Assembly (NCBI GenBank): GCA_012184525.1
Contig: WOFQ01000066.1
Span: 119,906 to 183,905 of the forward strand
Origin: Xenoacremonium recifei
Taxonomy: Eukaryota > Ascomycota > Sordariomycetes > Hypocreales > Nectriaceae
Length of the DNA: 64,000 bases
Direction: 5' to 3'
Every line of letters starts with the position of its first letter. Position 1 is the stretch's first letter. The position numbers and the translations under genes are program-made. The notes under the pieces were generated by a model. That model searched no databases and was not told the DNA's origin. It saw only the letters and a program-made list of their open reading frames with translations. Below, in pieces: positions 53,461 through 63,514 of this stretch.

Positions 53461-55492
53461 GGTTGTGACGGCAGCTACCTGGCTGAGGGACGAGCTGATA
53501 ACCAGGAGAGGGACTGAAGTAAGGTGAGACTAGCTGGAGAGAAGAGGAAGAAGGACGAGTCATTGATAGAGGAGAAGGCGCTTTATAGTTGCGTGGCCTG
53601 AGGCATTGGCGTGAGGTAGCCCATCGAGAACAAAGAACTGTAAGCGACGACCCTGCTGGCCGGTGAGTCAATTGCCGGGGGGGGGACGTAGGAGGAGCTT
53701 CACTCTACATACACGCTGTTTATCCGATCGCAGCACTGTGCTCACGGGGCAGGCCTTGGCTCTCGTCCCGTGGACAAAGAACGGGAGCCAGCCAAGCATG
53801 CTATTGCTGTTCGGTTGTTGGTGATTCCATCGGGTGTGGTAGAAGTTGGTTGTTGGGGATGGATGCTCTATGGATGGCTCGGATTGGATGCGGGGAGTTC
53901 CAGGTTGGTCCGGGGGCTGAGCCTGCCTGGAGGCCGCAGCCAGGGCTGAATTTTAGTGGGGGTCTGCCTGGAATCTGCCTGGAAATTAGTGGGTTTTCGG
54001 GGATTGACTCACCCGGAGCGATCGAGCCCGCAATACTGGGCCTCGCATCCTCACCACAGGATCCTTCCCGACAATTAGAGCCCCGGCTAGCAATCCTGCA
54101 CGATGCTCTCATTGAAAATGCGGTGTATTCAAAGTCTACTCTGAAAGTTGCGTATGGAGTATGGGTTTCTATGTTCACAGGGTTGCTTCCACGATTCTTT
54201 CTCGCCTCCACCTCCATTGACACTGGGCTAGCCTCGAGAAAGAGTTCTCGGATCTTATCTCGACTCGACTCGAGTATCCCGACGGAAACGTTCGGGATCC
54301 TGACTCGAAGGTGTCCTTTTTGGGAGTCTGCAGAAAATCAGCACATCTCTAATGGAGAAACTGAGGGACCGGGGGGCTTGATCCAGAAGTGCCGCAATCT
54401 CCACGTACTGACTATCCTGGCAAACCCCAGCTGACTTGAACTAAAAGCAGTTGTTCAATTCGTTAGAGTAACGAGTGCAGATCGAATTTGCCTTATTTTA
54501 TATTCGTGGTTGTAGGTTCGGTCGATCGAGCGTGGTTGTTAACACAGAGCAGGACCTGTGCAATACACACATTAGCCCAGGAACGTCGTTACGGCAAGGT
54601 TGAATGATGTTTCGTGATCTTTGCCTTTCTTTCCCAACTGTCAATCTTCTTTCGCATGACGAATTAACAGAACTCTTTGTTTTCCATCGAATAGTACCTG
54701 AAGTTCTCCTGCTCAAACCATAAATGTCAGCTTGTTCAGTCTCGTAGAGATCCGTGTGTAGATCATGAAATGCAATCTTAGCTTGGTTCCCAATGTAAAT
54801 CGTTAGACCCTCTCAACGGGCTGGACTCTCGGGGCACGTCGACTTGAATTCCGTATAATATAATTCGTTCTAAAACAATCCATTAAGGGTAGCATTGGTA
54901 TGAACTATAACTGGCCATGCTCAGAGGGGCACTCACGATATCGCGATTCTTAGCGCGGCTATTGGTCACCCACTTACTTGCCTTCGGTCAAGTACAAGTT
55001 CGCCTTCTGGATTGCATCGAAGCCGAAATTGCAGACCAGCCGTTCGAGGAATATTGACATAGATTTATCCTTGTGGTCATAAACTCAATAGTTGACCGAC
55101 CGTTAAGAGAGAATAGGGAGATACTGATACGTTACCGTGTATGAGGTTGACTAGGTTGAGCACCACTAGTTCCGAACACCAGTCAAGCATCTTCCCAAGA
55201 CCTCACCAACACCATACTTGCCAATCCAAAAAATATTGGCATCCTACCGAGGATCACTCTGCTGCCTATTGATGCCTAGTATGTCGTACTCGGGAACGGT
55301 GAAATCTTCATCCGTGTCTTGAGGTATAAGTATGAGCTTCCGTCGAGCAGACTGGACCAGACCTAGGAGAGATTGAGTAACAGCTCAGCCTCGGAAAGAA
55401 TCATTGCGCCATTGCTTCATAAGACATAACTGAGTCGCTTTTATATCTCATTCCACGCCCTGTATCCTTGTTTTGCTCAGAGCCTCGTCCAA
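53461..55492. other. Divergent intergenic region
   Basis: 2 kb between divergent genes. A plus-strand 194-aa frame at 53850-54434 has no ATG start at its beginning and no family match, so I leave it out. A TATA-like TTTTATATCTC lies at about 55438-55449, 50 bp before the DUF3632 start. The left end holds the DUF2828 promoter and a run of nine Gs near 53677. Confidence 0.45.
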
Positions 55493-56545
55493 ATGGCTGG
55501 TTGTGTCGACGGTTCGTGCGAGGTGCGACACCTCACTCGTGAGGAGAAACGCAGCGAATATGACCTCGAAAACACAAAGGCTTCTGATACGCGGGAGAAT
55601 ATTCGAAATGACCTCATCCGTATCGGCATTCATTATTGTGATGGCACGGCTGACGATGCAACTGTCGAAGAGTGGCTGCACGACGCTTGGGACCTGCTCA
55701 TCCACGCCGGAATGATCACACCCACTGTCAGCTCTGACCACGATGGGCTAGTTACCCTAGTTCTAGAGATTCGAGAGATGGGGTACTTACCGAAACAGCA
55801 AGAGCGGACAGTCGCCAATCCTATCCCGGCTGACAAACAGCTGGTAGGTCGGCGTCTTTGGAGTGGTCTCCCACTTCTCGCACGGGATATGCATGTCTTC
55901 TGGACGGAAGAATCCATGCATGTCAGCAACAGTCAGAGGAAAAACCTAGCTACTCTGTCAGCCAAGCTTTGCGCTTCCGGAGTATGTGCAGGGGAGATGG
56001 CTCGGTGCGCGCTGTGGCTCTTCAGGGAAGCCCTCGAAACTAAGCGTCCTCTGACACCAGCTTCTTCTGAGGGCGCCATATCGCAAAACTCTCCGCTTTC
56101 CCTGGCTGACTTCCTGCCAGCATGTGTTGAGTGGCTAGTGCACGCCAACTTCAAGTTAGGCAAGATGTCGGTTGAAGGATGGCGTCCGGCGCCCTGCGAC
56201 CTCGACAAGCGCGATGATGACGAGGCGTTGGCTTCTCCAGGTCCTTTGGCGAAGCAAGCAGCCGTGGCGCAGGACGGCTTTAGCCTACCCAGATGGCTCT
56301 TCTGGCGAAGGCACCTTGGAGAGCTGTATCTCCACGGTGGAGAGGACATCTCTCCCGTCGCGAGGAAGGGCTTCGAGGCCATGGTGAACACGGGGCGTGC
56401 CTTGGGGTTGCAGATACCCGGAGAGCAGAAGTACCTAGAACGCCTCTTCGAGGCCCTGGAGAAGGAGCTTGTTGTAAGAGGGTCTCAGGGTTGTGTCGGT
56501 GCAGAGGACATTGAGATCAGTCCAGCTTGGGCAAACGAAGAGTAG
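55493..56545 (+). CDS. DUF3632 family protein
   Basis: A 350-aa intronless protein of the fungal DUF3632 family, whose members are all uncharacterised. Family-like segments are GRRLWSGLPLLARDMHVFW, then NLATLSAKLCASGVCAGEMARCALWLFREALETKR and FLPACVEWLVHANFKLGK. It is predicted to be mostly helical and soluble, without a signal peptide. Members are multicopy in Sordariomycetes and often near fast-evolving loci. The ATG at 55493 (CCAAATGG) is the first of the frame. Confidence 0.78.
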   Translation: MAGCVDGSCEVRHLTREEKRSEYDLENTKASDTRENIRNDLIRIGIHYCDGTADDATVEEWLHDAWDLLIHAGMITPTVSSDHDGLVTLVLEIREMGYLPKQQERTVANPIPADKQLVGRRLWSGLPLLARDMHVFWTEESMHVSNSQRKNLATLSAKLCASGVCAGEMARCALWLFREALETKRPLTPASSEGAISQNSPLSLADFLPACVEWLVHANFKLGKMSVEGWRPAPCDLDKRDDDEALASPGPLAKQAAVAQDGFSLPRWLFWRRHLGELYLHGGEDISPVARKGFEAMVNTGRALGLQIPGEQKYLERLFEALEKELVVRGSQGCVGAEDIEISPAWANEE

Positions 56546-56854
56546 GAAGGTTGGCTGGTGGAGGGATCGAGGGGCGAGAAAGCAACGGTCTTGTTCCTGA
56601 AGACGAAATATTTGACACCAGAGACAGCCAGAGCAATTCTCCTGGAGATCCTCGATGATCAATATCGTAGTGGGAGTGGTTTGGTGTCGAGGGTAAGATG
56701 GCGTCGAGCGTTGCCGGAGGGAAAGTCATCGACACGTGCGTTGGGGGGAAGATGGGGTTACTCGAGGCCTTTGAACCTGCTTCCCTCCTCCAATACGTCA
56801 ACATCTCTTCGGCACGAATAGAAAATGACTGCAGCATTATGAAATGATACTTAT
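56546..56854. other. 3' intergenic region
   Basis: About 300 bp after the DUF3632 gene. Frames on the opposite strand here are shadows without a family match. Confidence 0.4.
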
Positions 56855-57327
56855 TTAATTCGTTGTTTCCAATCGTGCCTCCTTTCCTCCACTGCTGCTA
56901 TGGTCTCCTCGTTTCTTTGTTCGCTCCTTGGCAAGGGGGGCGGCCCTTGGCTGGGCTTGGGCACGACCAGTCGCCTCAAGTTCTACCAAATACAAAGAGT
57001 TAACCTCTGGCTTTTGCGTTCGCCTCCCTTCAAAAGAGATTTCTATTGATACGCGACGTTTTTCTCCGTCGTCTTGCCGCCCGGCAATTGAAAGGAACTC
57101 CTGTGAACTCCCGAGCAATCCCATTCTCAGCCGCGCGAAGGTACTGCCACCGGTAATATCCTTTTGCCATCACTTAGAGGCGTCTCGGAGGCTGTGGCAA
57201 GACTTCCCGGCATTGATTTCATACCCGACCATTTGAAGTACGTCAGCGCAGGCTCTATCATTGTCGGAAGTTGATACTTGTCCACTCCCAATTTGCGGCT
57301 TTGACAATCTCCTCCGGAACTTGCCAT
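56855..57327 (-). CDS. Possible small two-exon protein, unknown
   Basis: I join 57327-57151 to 57100-56855 across a 50-nt GT-AG intron (GTGGCA...TTCACAG), phase 0, giving 140 aa. The sequence looks protein-like: a polar N-terminus (ASSGGDCQSRKLGVDKYQL), a middle with RRVSIEISFEGRR and VNSLYLVELEATG, and a very basic tail. A shorter unspliced version from an ATG at 57124 (89 aa) is the alternative. It would be divergent from the small secreted gene, with only 107 bp between starts. No family is recognised and the evidence is composition alone. Confidence 0.35.
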
Positions 57328-57434
57328 CGCAGGCGAAGAACCTCTGAGATGTCTTGATTTTTTAAATGCAGCCGTTTCCACCTACTCTGTGCCCAGCTAT
57401 CTTAAGTCCTCGGCACCTAATTTCTTGCATAACA

Positions 57435-57941
57435 ATGCGCTCCAGCTTGTCGTACCTTCTCGTCTTCGTTGCTTGCCCCCTTTTCACCATGGCATTAGAT
57501 CTGGATGCATGGGAAAATATTTTACCAAGTGCAACGAAGTATGACCCACTCAAAGAAGGATGCTGGTGGACGCTCCAACAGAGCACCGATCAACACAGGC
57601 TTCTATTCGGCCTGGGGGGCGATGTCATAGGAAATTTTTTGGTGGCTGAGGGTAAATGGTTCATCGACTGCGACTGCAGCGTTACAGGGCTTTGCTCAGG
57701 TCGCGAGCCAACAATGCCAAAGACCTTCGAATTCCACAACGACCCAAATCTCAACTTCCCGGACCAGGTGCCAGTACCTCGGCCCATCGGTAATGACTGG
57801 GAGCCAGTTGTGAAGAACAACCACCCTCTGCCCCCTTCAGGGTGGACTGAGCCTCTGAAGAAGCGAGCCTTGGACGTCAAAGAGGAGGATCTTCTGGCAC
57901 CAGAAGTACTACCGCGAGTTGCACGTTTCTTCACGGCTTGA
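57435..57941 (+). CDS. Small secreted protein, Cys-containing, effector-like
   Basis: A 168-aa intronless protein. The N-terminus is a clear signal peptide: MRSS, a hydrophobic core (LSYLLVFVACPLFTMA), and a likely cut after ALD or just before. The mature part has Cys in EGCWW, a pair in DCDCS and LCSG; an even number could form disulphides. WTLQQSTDQHRLLFGLGGDVIGNFLV looks like the structured core. A dibasic PLKKRALDV site near residue 137 fits Kex2 processing. Small secreted, Cys-bearing proteins are effector candidates, but there is no family match and no evidence of host interaction. The frame is open upstream; I chose this ATG because the signal peptide begins there. Confidence 0.65.
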   Translation: MRSSLSYLLVFVACPLFTMALDLDAWENILPSATKYDPLKEGCWWTLQQSTDQHRLLFGLGGDVIGNFLVAEGKWFIDCDCSVTGLCSGREPTMPKTFEFHNDPNLNFPDQVPVPRPIGNDWEPVVKNNHPLPPSGWTEPLKKRALDVKEEDLLAPEVLPRVARFFTA

Positions 57942-59294
57942 GAGGGCAAGAATATGCCTTAAGACAAGACTACTTGTCGAGCTTTGTTGGTCTTCGAGGA
58001 TGGCAAGTTGTCGGTCGCTTTCGCCCTCTGGCCCATCCCCTAGGCCCTTCAACACCACTTCACTGCACTAATATCGTTGTTAAACTTTTTACATCGAGGC
58101 TCTGATCTATTGCTGCAAGGTTTCAGAAGTACGCAAGCTCTCGCTCACGATTCAACGCCGCTCAGTGTGGCCTTCTCAAGTTGCATCGCGAAGGGTATCT
58201 AAAGTACCAAGCCTGGCACTGACACAAGAGAACTGGGGGATGAGATATGGGAAAGAAATCATGGACTTAGCAGTATTTAAAGCCGATTAATTGAACTTGT
58301 TCCGAATTTTCGTACTGTATTCGGGATAACGGATCGTGGAAGGTCGTTCATTCGGAGAGGGCTCGCGCACAACAATAAAGAGCAAGTCGATGCATGTTGC
58401 TAGAGCAGGAGGCTCGGTATGGCTGGTCCATCGAGCGTAGATGACGGTACTCGTAATTCCTGTGACAGTGGTCGGTTGGTCAGCTACTGAGCTTCGAGAT
58501 GGTGAGCTAGGCGTACCGTCGCTTCGCTTTCAGGGATGAACTCACCAGAAGCGCCACCCTCTCTAAAGTCTCTAGGATGCTTTGAGAAGCTTCTGGGCAG
58601 CTGTCGGTGCGTGCAGAGGTGGTGATAAATCCGTTCTCCCCATAATAGAAAGCTGTGTATCTCCCCAGGTAGCCAGGTCAGTTGCCACCCGATCTCAGAG
58701 GTAGCCAGACAGGCTCTCTGCGATGCAGCTACACATACTGAGAGTCTATACACTGAAGGGATGATGCGCGGCCATCCCAACGTCCACGACTTGGCGGCTT
58801 GGTGGAGTGGCGTGCTTCCGGTGGTACTCTTGAGACCAGGGGGAAAGCTAGGACTGCAAGAGGTGGACATCATTGTGCTAGCACGGTATTTGATGCATTC
58901 CCATGCTTTTGATCGTGTAGGTCGGTGTTGTGATGCGAGGTGGCGGGATGGAGGTGGTGGTCTGTTGACAGGGACTAGAGGAGTCGGACTCGGGCGTCTC
59001 CTCGACCAGATTGGTGCCGCCAAGGTCTAGATCGCAGTGCATATCCTAGCTGTGTCTTTTCTTCAACTTTTGATGCGCTTTGGACAGACTTACCTGTTTT
59101 TCCAGATGCAAAACAAGAGGCGTTGGGAACAATCGGGGGGTGGGGGCGTGAGCTTCTGGGGATGGCTTCGGGTTTCCAAGGATCTGGAGCTATAGAAAGG
59201 TCGAGAGAGCATTGAAGCAGCATCCTTTAGCTGGTACTTGGTCGGGTGGAGAGTGCTTCTGGTTCGGGAAGGGGCAAGTTACTGTACCGAGCCA
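57942..59294. other. Intergenic region
   Basis: 1.35 kb without a gene I can support. A minus-strand frame at 58484-59023 contains GSTPLHQAAK, which resembles one ankyrin helix, but the flanks lack the repeat pattern. Confidence 0.4.
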
Positions 59295-59609
59295 ATGCGG
59301 TGCCAGGAGCTGGAGAAGGGCCGTCGAAAGACATCCAGGAGTCAACCACAAGCAAACAGCCCTTCGCAACAGAGCCACGAGAACCATCTGCGTCTCCTCT
59401 TCAAGGTAAGTACTAGAATTGAACACAAAATCCCTAAGTCGAGGCCCCAGGTGGAAGAATCTAGTCTACGGCAGGACGCCCTATCCTCCGAACAGCGCCC
59501 TGGTATTGAACACCTCCTCCAAACGGTAAGCAGGCCTTCATTCACCCCCTTGAGAGTGTGCAATTGCTGTTCTCTGTTTGTCTTTCAGCGCTGGAACAGT
59601 GCGCTCTAG
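59295..59609 (+). CDS. Possible small three-exon protein or spliced leader ORF
   Basis: Exons 59295-59405, 59451-59525 and 59589-59609 have consensus donors (GTAAGTACT and GTAAGCAGG) and acceptors (CCCCAG and TTTCAG), all at phase 0, and encode 68 aa starting MRCQELEKGRRKTSR and ending HLLQTRWNSAL. The peptide is polar and basic with SLRQDALSSEQRPGIEHLLQ predicted helical. Both introns are multiples of three (45 and 63 nt) and contain no stop in this frame, so the whole locus reads through unspliced as well. It lies 370 bp upstream of the RRM-like gene and might be a separate microprotein gene or a spliced 5' leader of it. No family is recognised. Confidence 0.4.
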   Translation: MRCQELEKGRRKTSRSQPQANSPSQQSHENHLRLLFKVSTRIEHKIPKSRPQVEESSLRQDALSSEQRPGIEHLLQTVSRPSFTPLRVCNCCSLFVFQRWNSAL

Positions 59610-59976
59610 GGAGTTTAGGGGGGTCAAGCCCCTAGTGGCAGTTCAGGCAGGCAGCTTTCCGTTTGTTGTTTACAAGCCTGAGGCAAGAGCCCAATCTGAG
59701 CGGCAGTGAATCAAGCTGCTCTACCCCTTTGGCTTCTTTTTCTCGGGCCACAGAAAATTTCTTCATCTCTCTCACTTCCATCCTCCCTCACTCCCCCCTT
59801 TCCTCTATCTTGTCTCTCCACCTTCCCTCCATCTCCCTCCCTTCTCTTGGACTGTTTTGGTCATCTTTAGCATCAATATCCTGCCTATCTTTGATGCTCA
59901 GGGCCTTTGGCTTTTGGTCCTAATTGCTTTCTGCTCTCGCAAGCAAGACTTGTTGATCCGAACAGTTCTGGACAAG
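59610..59976. other. Pyrimidine-rich leader/promoter of the RRM-like gene
   Basis: A strikingly CT-rich stretch (about 59740-59860) just before a start codon, typical of a fungal promoter and 5' leader. No gene is supported. Confidence 0.5.
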
Positions 59977-61537
59977 ATGGTATGTTCTCTGTGCCGTTCA
60001 AACCTCCTTCAAACGTCTATCAGACGCTGATAATCCATCGCAGCGCTCTCCCGAGGAGACCGAACGCTCCTCGCCCGAGCGTGAGGAAACCACCTCGATT
60101 GATACCTTCGATCAGCCCGCCTCTGAGGCGGCTTCATCTAGATCCGAGGAAAATGAGCACCAGGTACAGCTTGTACTCTCCTATCCTTCGTCCGCTTCTG
60201 CTCACAATCTCCTTAGGCTTCCTCCGACCAGGACTTTCCAGTCAAGTCCCAGATCGTTCTCACCATCCAGTTGAAGTTCGGTCCAGAGGACATCCTTGCT
60301 ATGCTTAGTACCAGTAACGTAAGCTCTCTTGTCTTTCATCTTTCAATGCTCTCAGCTTCTCACATCTTTATAGGGTCTCCCTGCTACAGAGGCTGCTACA
60401 CAGGGTAGCAGTATCTCTGGCTAGAAGCCAGAAGATCTCCTAAATCCTGCCTTTTCACGACGCGTCCAACTTGTGGGCCTCCCCGACAATGTGTCCTTCT
60501 ACCAGGTCCTTGAATCTATCAGAACGCCCTTCGACTTAGTCAGGGTTGATTTGACGCGATTCAATGCCCAAAACATGAACGTTGCGGTCTTGGAGTTCCA
60601 GAGCGCCCAGGATGCCCGTGACTACGTGGCGTTCAGGGCCGCAAATCCAGCTCGCCTCCATGGTGAAAGCGGTACTGTCCACCATATCGTAGCTAGTATC
60701 GTGCCTACTCGCTCACCACCCCTGACACAACGGGAGGTAGAAGCTGTGGCCATTCTGGGTAGCCGCACACTGGTCCTCCGACGGTTCCCGATCGCCTGTG
60801 TCTGGGCCATTCTAAAGGAAACCACCATCTCGAAACTCGTCAAGGTGGCATACAGAGATCCGCCCAACAACAGTCCCGAGCGACACGGTGACTTACTTGT
60901 CGAATTCTCCTCTTTGACAGCTGCCATCCAGCTGTACAGCAAGATCGACGAAGGCCGGCTTCGGTACTACTGCTTCGATTCTGACGACGGCAGAGATTTC
61001 ATGCCCGCCGTCAGTCAGTGTGTAGGAGACACTCACTCCGCAACCACGGACATAGTCCCCTTCACTCTGGTTGATGTCGAGGGGGACTTTTACAAAGCAC
61101 CCTACAACATGTTCCTCCCGCCGCCACCGGACCTGAGAGTCCGCCGGCCTGAGCTACTCCGCCGCCTGCAAGCAGACTTCGACGAACTCGTCCAGCAACG
61201 TCTGGACAACGCGATGAAGGACCACCCGTCGGTTACGGTTAGAAGACACGGCAGGGTGCTTCCGTTGGACAAGATGATCGTCTTGCTCGATCTGGCCACG
61301 ATCCACCAGCCAGAATGGAATCAGGTCTGGCGCTGCTACTGGACCGCCCGCGGTCTGCCCAATCTGCGAGACTGGGCCGCGTACGGCGAGCTTGCTGCAC
61401 ATCGCCGGGCCGTCGCAAATCACCAAGGCTTGGGACTGGGCGAGATCCCAAACTGCGGTGGCCTTGAGTGTGGCTGCAAGCCGCTCTCGGCGCAGCCCAT
61501 CCCCGAGCTTATCCGCATCTTGTGCCCTTCCGTCTAA
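59977..61537 (+). CDS. RRM-like RNA-binding protein, four exons
   Basis: Exons 59977-59979 (ATG only), 60044-60163, 60217-60318 and 60425-61537 give 445 aa. The N-terminus (RSPEETERSSPEREET...) is acidic and disordered. Two tandem RRM-like folds follow: RRVQLVGLPDNVSFYQVLESI with VAVLEFQSAQDARDYVAF, and TLVLRRFPIACVWAILKE with DLLVEFSSLTAAIQLYSKI. The C-terminal part has a helical region and a Cys-rich NCGGLECGC. I use the acceptor at 60423-60424 for the last exon. The upstream acceptor at 60372-60373 is also a good AG, but it leads to a TAG (60422-60424) after 16 codons, so the two choices give long and truncated proteins. The first exon of only three bases is unusual but the donor (GTATGT) is excellent. 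Confidence 0.7.
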
Positions 61538-61882
61538 AGGCCACTTTCGATGTAGCTGCACGTTCAGCTCGCTCGCTCTTTTTTCCTTTGTAGCAGGTAT
61601 GGTCAAGAAATTTTTGGGTTCGGAGGGGGCGGGCTGGTGAGGGCCTTGTCATGTCAGGATATCCTTTTCAGGGTACATGTACTTAGATATCATGTAGACG
61701 TAGACTAGATCGTCTTCCGTTTTCCTAGACAACCTTCGCTAATTAATAAGTCATTTCATCGGGGTATCTTTGCTTTCTCGTTACGGAGCTATCCTCACTA
61801 TGTCATCGCTCCCTTGTTCTCCAACGGGCTCTTTGTCCCAACATTCCAATTCTCCAAGTCTATTGCCACCTCTCCGTAGTGT
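61538..61882. other. Convergent 3' intergenic region
   Basis: 345 bp between two converging genes; holds both 3' untranslated regions. No gene or repeat is seen. Confidence 0.45.
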
Positions 61883-63514
61883 TCACATTGGCACCGCTCC
61901 CAAATGCCTTCCATTCCGCCCATTAACACTCTCCCACGAGAACCGAGCCGGTGGCTTCTCTTGCTCATCCACAACCAACAGCTCGTCTTGCTCCTCGTCC
62001 ATGACCTCTCTGCTGTCTTCCAACAGATCCATGTGATCGTTGCCAGTCGCCGTCTCGACACCCTCTGTGTCTCCGGCGAAAGCCTCGCTAACGCTCTTAA
62101 ACTGCGTGGCGCCAGAGGTAGAAGCCCAGGGTAAGGTGGTTTCCTTTGTCTTCTTCTGCGGCGGGTGGTAACGGGGCCGCTTCTTCGGCCGCTTGAAGTA
62201 ATTGCGCACCAAGTTTGGTGGCAGGTTGTCCTCGGGCTCCCAGGAGGGGTTTTGGTCTGCCGGCCAATTCCCTTCCCATCGAACCTTGAAGTATCGGACT
62301 AGGCCTCGGCCTTCGACCTCGTACAACTCACTGTCCTCGATTCCCTTCACTTCCCATGCGGTCTCCTTGTCTCCCGCATCTTGATTATCATCATCATTAT
62401 GGTCATTAACGGGCTGCAGCGGCTCCTTTGCAACAGGTTTCTGAGCCTTTGCCCTAGGTCTTTTCGCAGGTGGTTTGTGGTGACCCTTCGTTGACGGAGT
62501 CGCCCCCCGAGACGGCTGTGCTGGAGAGATGGGCTTGGATACTCCCTGGGCCGAGCCTGTCGGTCCTGGGATTGACGCCGAGCTCCTACTCACCGGAGTA
62601 AAGCCCGATGAGGTCGAGTTCTTCCAGTTCACCTGACTGTTTCTATTTGGCTTTGGTGACGCTGAAGCTCTGGCTTTCGTCGTGCCAGCGGCGAAGCGGG
62701 GTGAGGTAGAAGTGAGAGCAAACGATGGGGGTCCTGTCACGACGCGTCTGCGAGGAGAGTCGCGTTCTGAAGCGGCTGCAGACGTGTAGTTCATTGACGA
62801 GTCCGTCTCCATTGCGTCTTGAGATCTTGGCGCGTGCTTCCCAACGCCCACTTCATTCAAGTTCTCGGCACGACCCAATTCCATAGCTCTTCCCATAGCT
62901 TCGCGCTCGATTTGCCGTGACGGACTTCCCTCCTCGTCTTCTGAATCCGGGCAAAAGTCCACCAATTGGGGCTTGGTCGGTGTCGTGATGCTCATAACAC
63001 CCTTGCTCGGCCATATTGCGCCCTTGTCCTTGGGTTCCGGCTCAGCAACCACAGCTGTCTCTATCTGGCTGTTCTTGGGCGGTCTACCGCGTTTCTTGGG
63101 CGCATATGCCGCCGGCTGGGCCGCCTCTCGCGCTATCTTTGCTTTGTCCTCGTCGATCTCGTCCTCCATTCGCGCCTCCCAGTCCTCCAGCGCTCGGGGC
63201 GACACATATTCGAGAATCTGCATCGCCGGCACAAATAAACGCGCAGCTGGTAGGTCACTCCATCCTACCAGGTATGTCATTCGCTTTGGAAGCGGCCGGC
63301 CGTCCTTGGCGAGTCCGGGAGACGGCAGAAGGATACGATCGAGAATATGCGCGCTCGAGTCGCGTGTCGGGATCAAGCGTAGCGGCTGGAGTGCAGGGCC
63401 GGAACCAGGAACGTAGTCTCGGGGTTTGGTATACAGCGGTATGACGATTTGAGTCCGCCGCTTAACTCCTCGTGGTCTGTTTGTGGAGGACAAAGGCCAC
63501 GGCACGGAAGCCAT
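61883..63514 (-). CDS. Chromodomain protein with AT-hook-like motif
   Basis: A 543-aa intronless protein. A chromodomain lies at about residues 382-438 (WEVKGIEDSELYEVEG, then FKVRWEGNWPADQNPSWEPEDNL), with the aromatic cage residues Tyr, Trp and Trp visible. An AT-hook-like KKRGRPPKN sits at residues 140-148. Residues 78-118 (RMTYLVGWSDLPAARLF...) form a separate folded region resembling a chromo-type beta sheet. The middle is Ser/Pro-rich and disordered. It probably binds methylated histone H3 tails at repressed or repetitive chromatin, like HP1- or CBX-type readers. There is no chromoshadow domain or catalytic domain. The ATG at 63514 is the first of the frame. Confidence 0.85.
   Translation of the reverse strand: MASVPWPLSSTNRPRGVKRRTQIVIPLYTKPRDYVPGSGPALQPLRLIPTRDSSAHILDRILLPSPGLAKDGRPLPKRMTYLVGWSDLPAARLFVPAMQILEYVSPRALEDWEARMEDEIDEDKAKIAREAAQPAAYAPKKRGRPPKNSQIETAVVAEPEPKDKGAIWPSKGVMSITTPTKPQLVDFCPDSEDEEGSPSRQIEREAMGRAMELGRAENLNEVGVGKHAPRSQDAMETDSSMNYTSAAASERDSPRRRVVTGPPSFALTSTSPRFAAGTTKARASASPKPNRNSQVNWKNSTSSGFTPVSRSSASIPGPTGSAQGVSKPISPAQPSRGATPSTKGHHKPPAKRPRAKAQKPVAKEPLQPVNDHNDDDNQDAGDKETAWEVKGIEDSELYEVEGRGLVRYFKVRWEGNWPADQNPSWEPEDNLPPNLVRNYFKRPKKRPRYHPPQKKTKETTLPWASTSGATQFKSVSEAFAGDTEGVETATGNDHMDLLEDSREVMDEEQDELLVVDEQEKPPARFSWESVNGRNGRHLGAVPM

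Noticed and set aside
53850..54434. 194-aa plus-strand frame upstream of DUF2828
   Set aside because: Starts without ATG, repeats of GGGG/CTGCCTGGA inflate it, and no family is recognised.
58484..59023. 179-aa minus-strand frame with GSTPLHQAAK
   Set aside because: One ankyrin-like helix motif only; the 33-residue repeat pattern is absent, and the frame starts in Pro/Ser-rich sequence.
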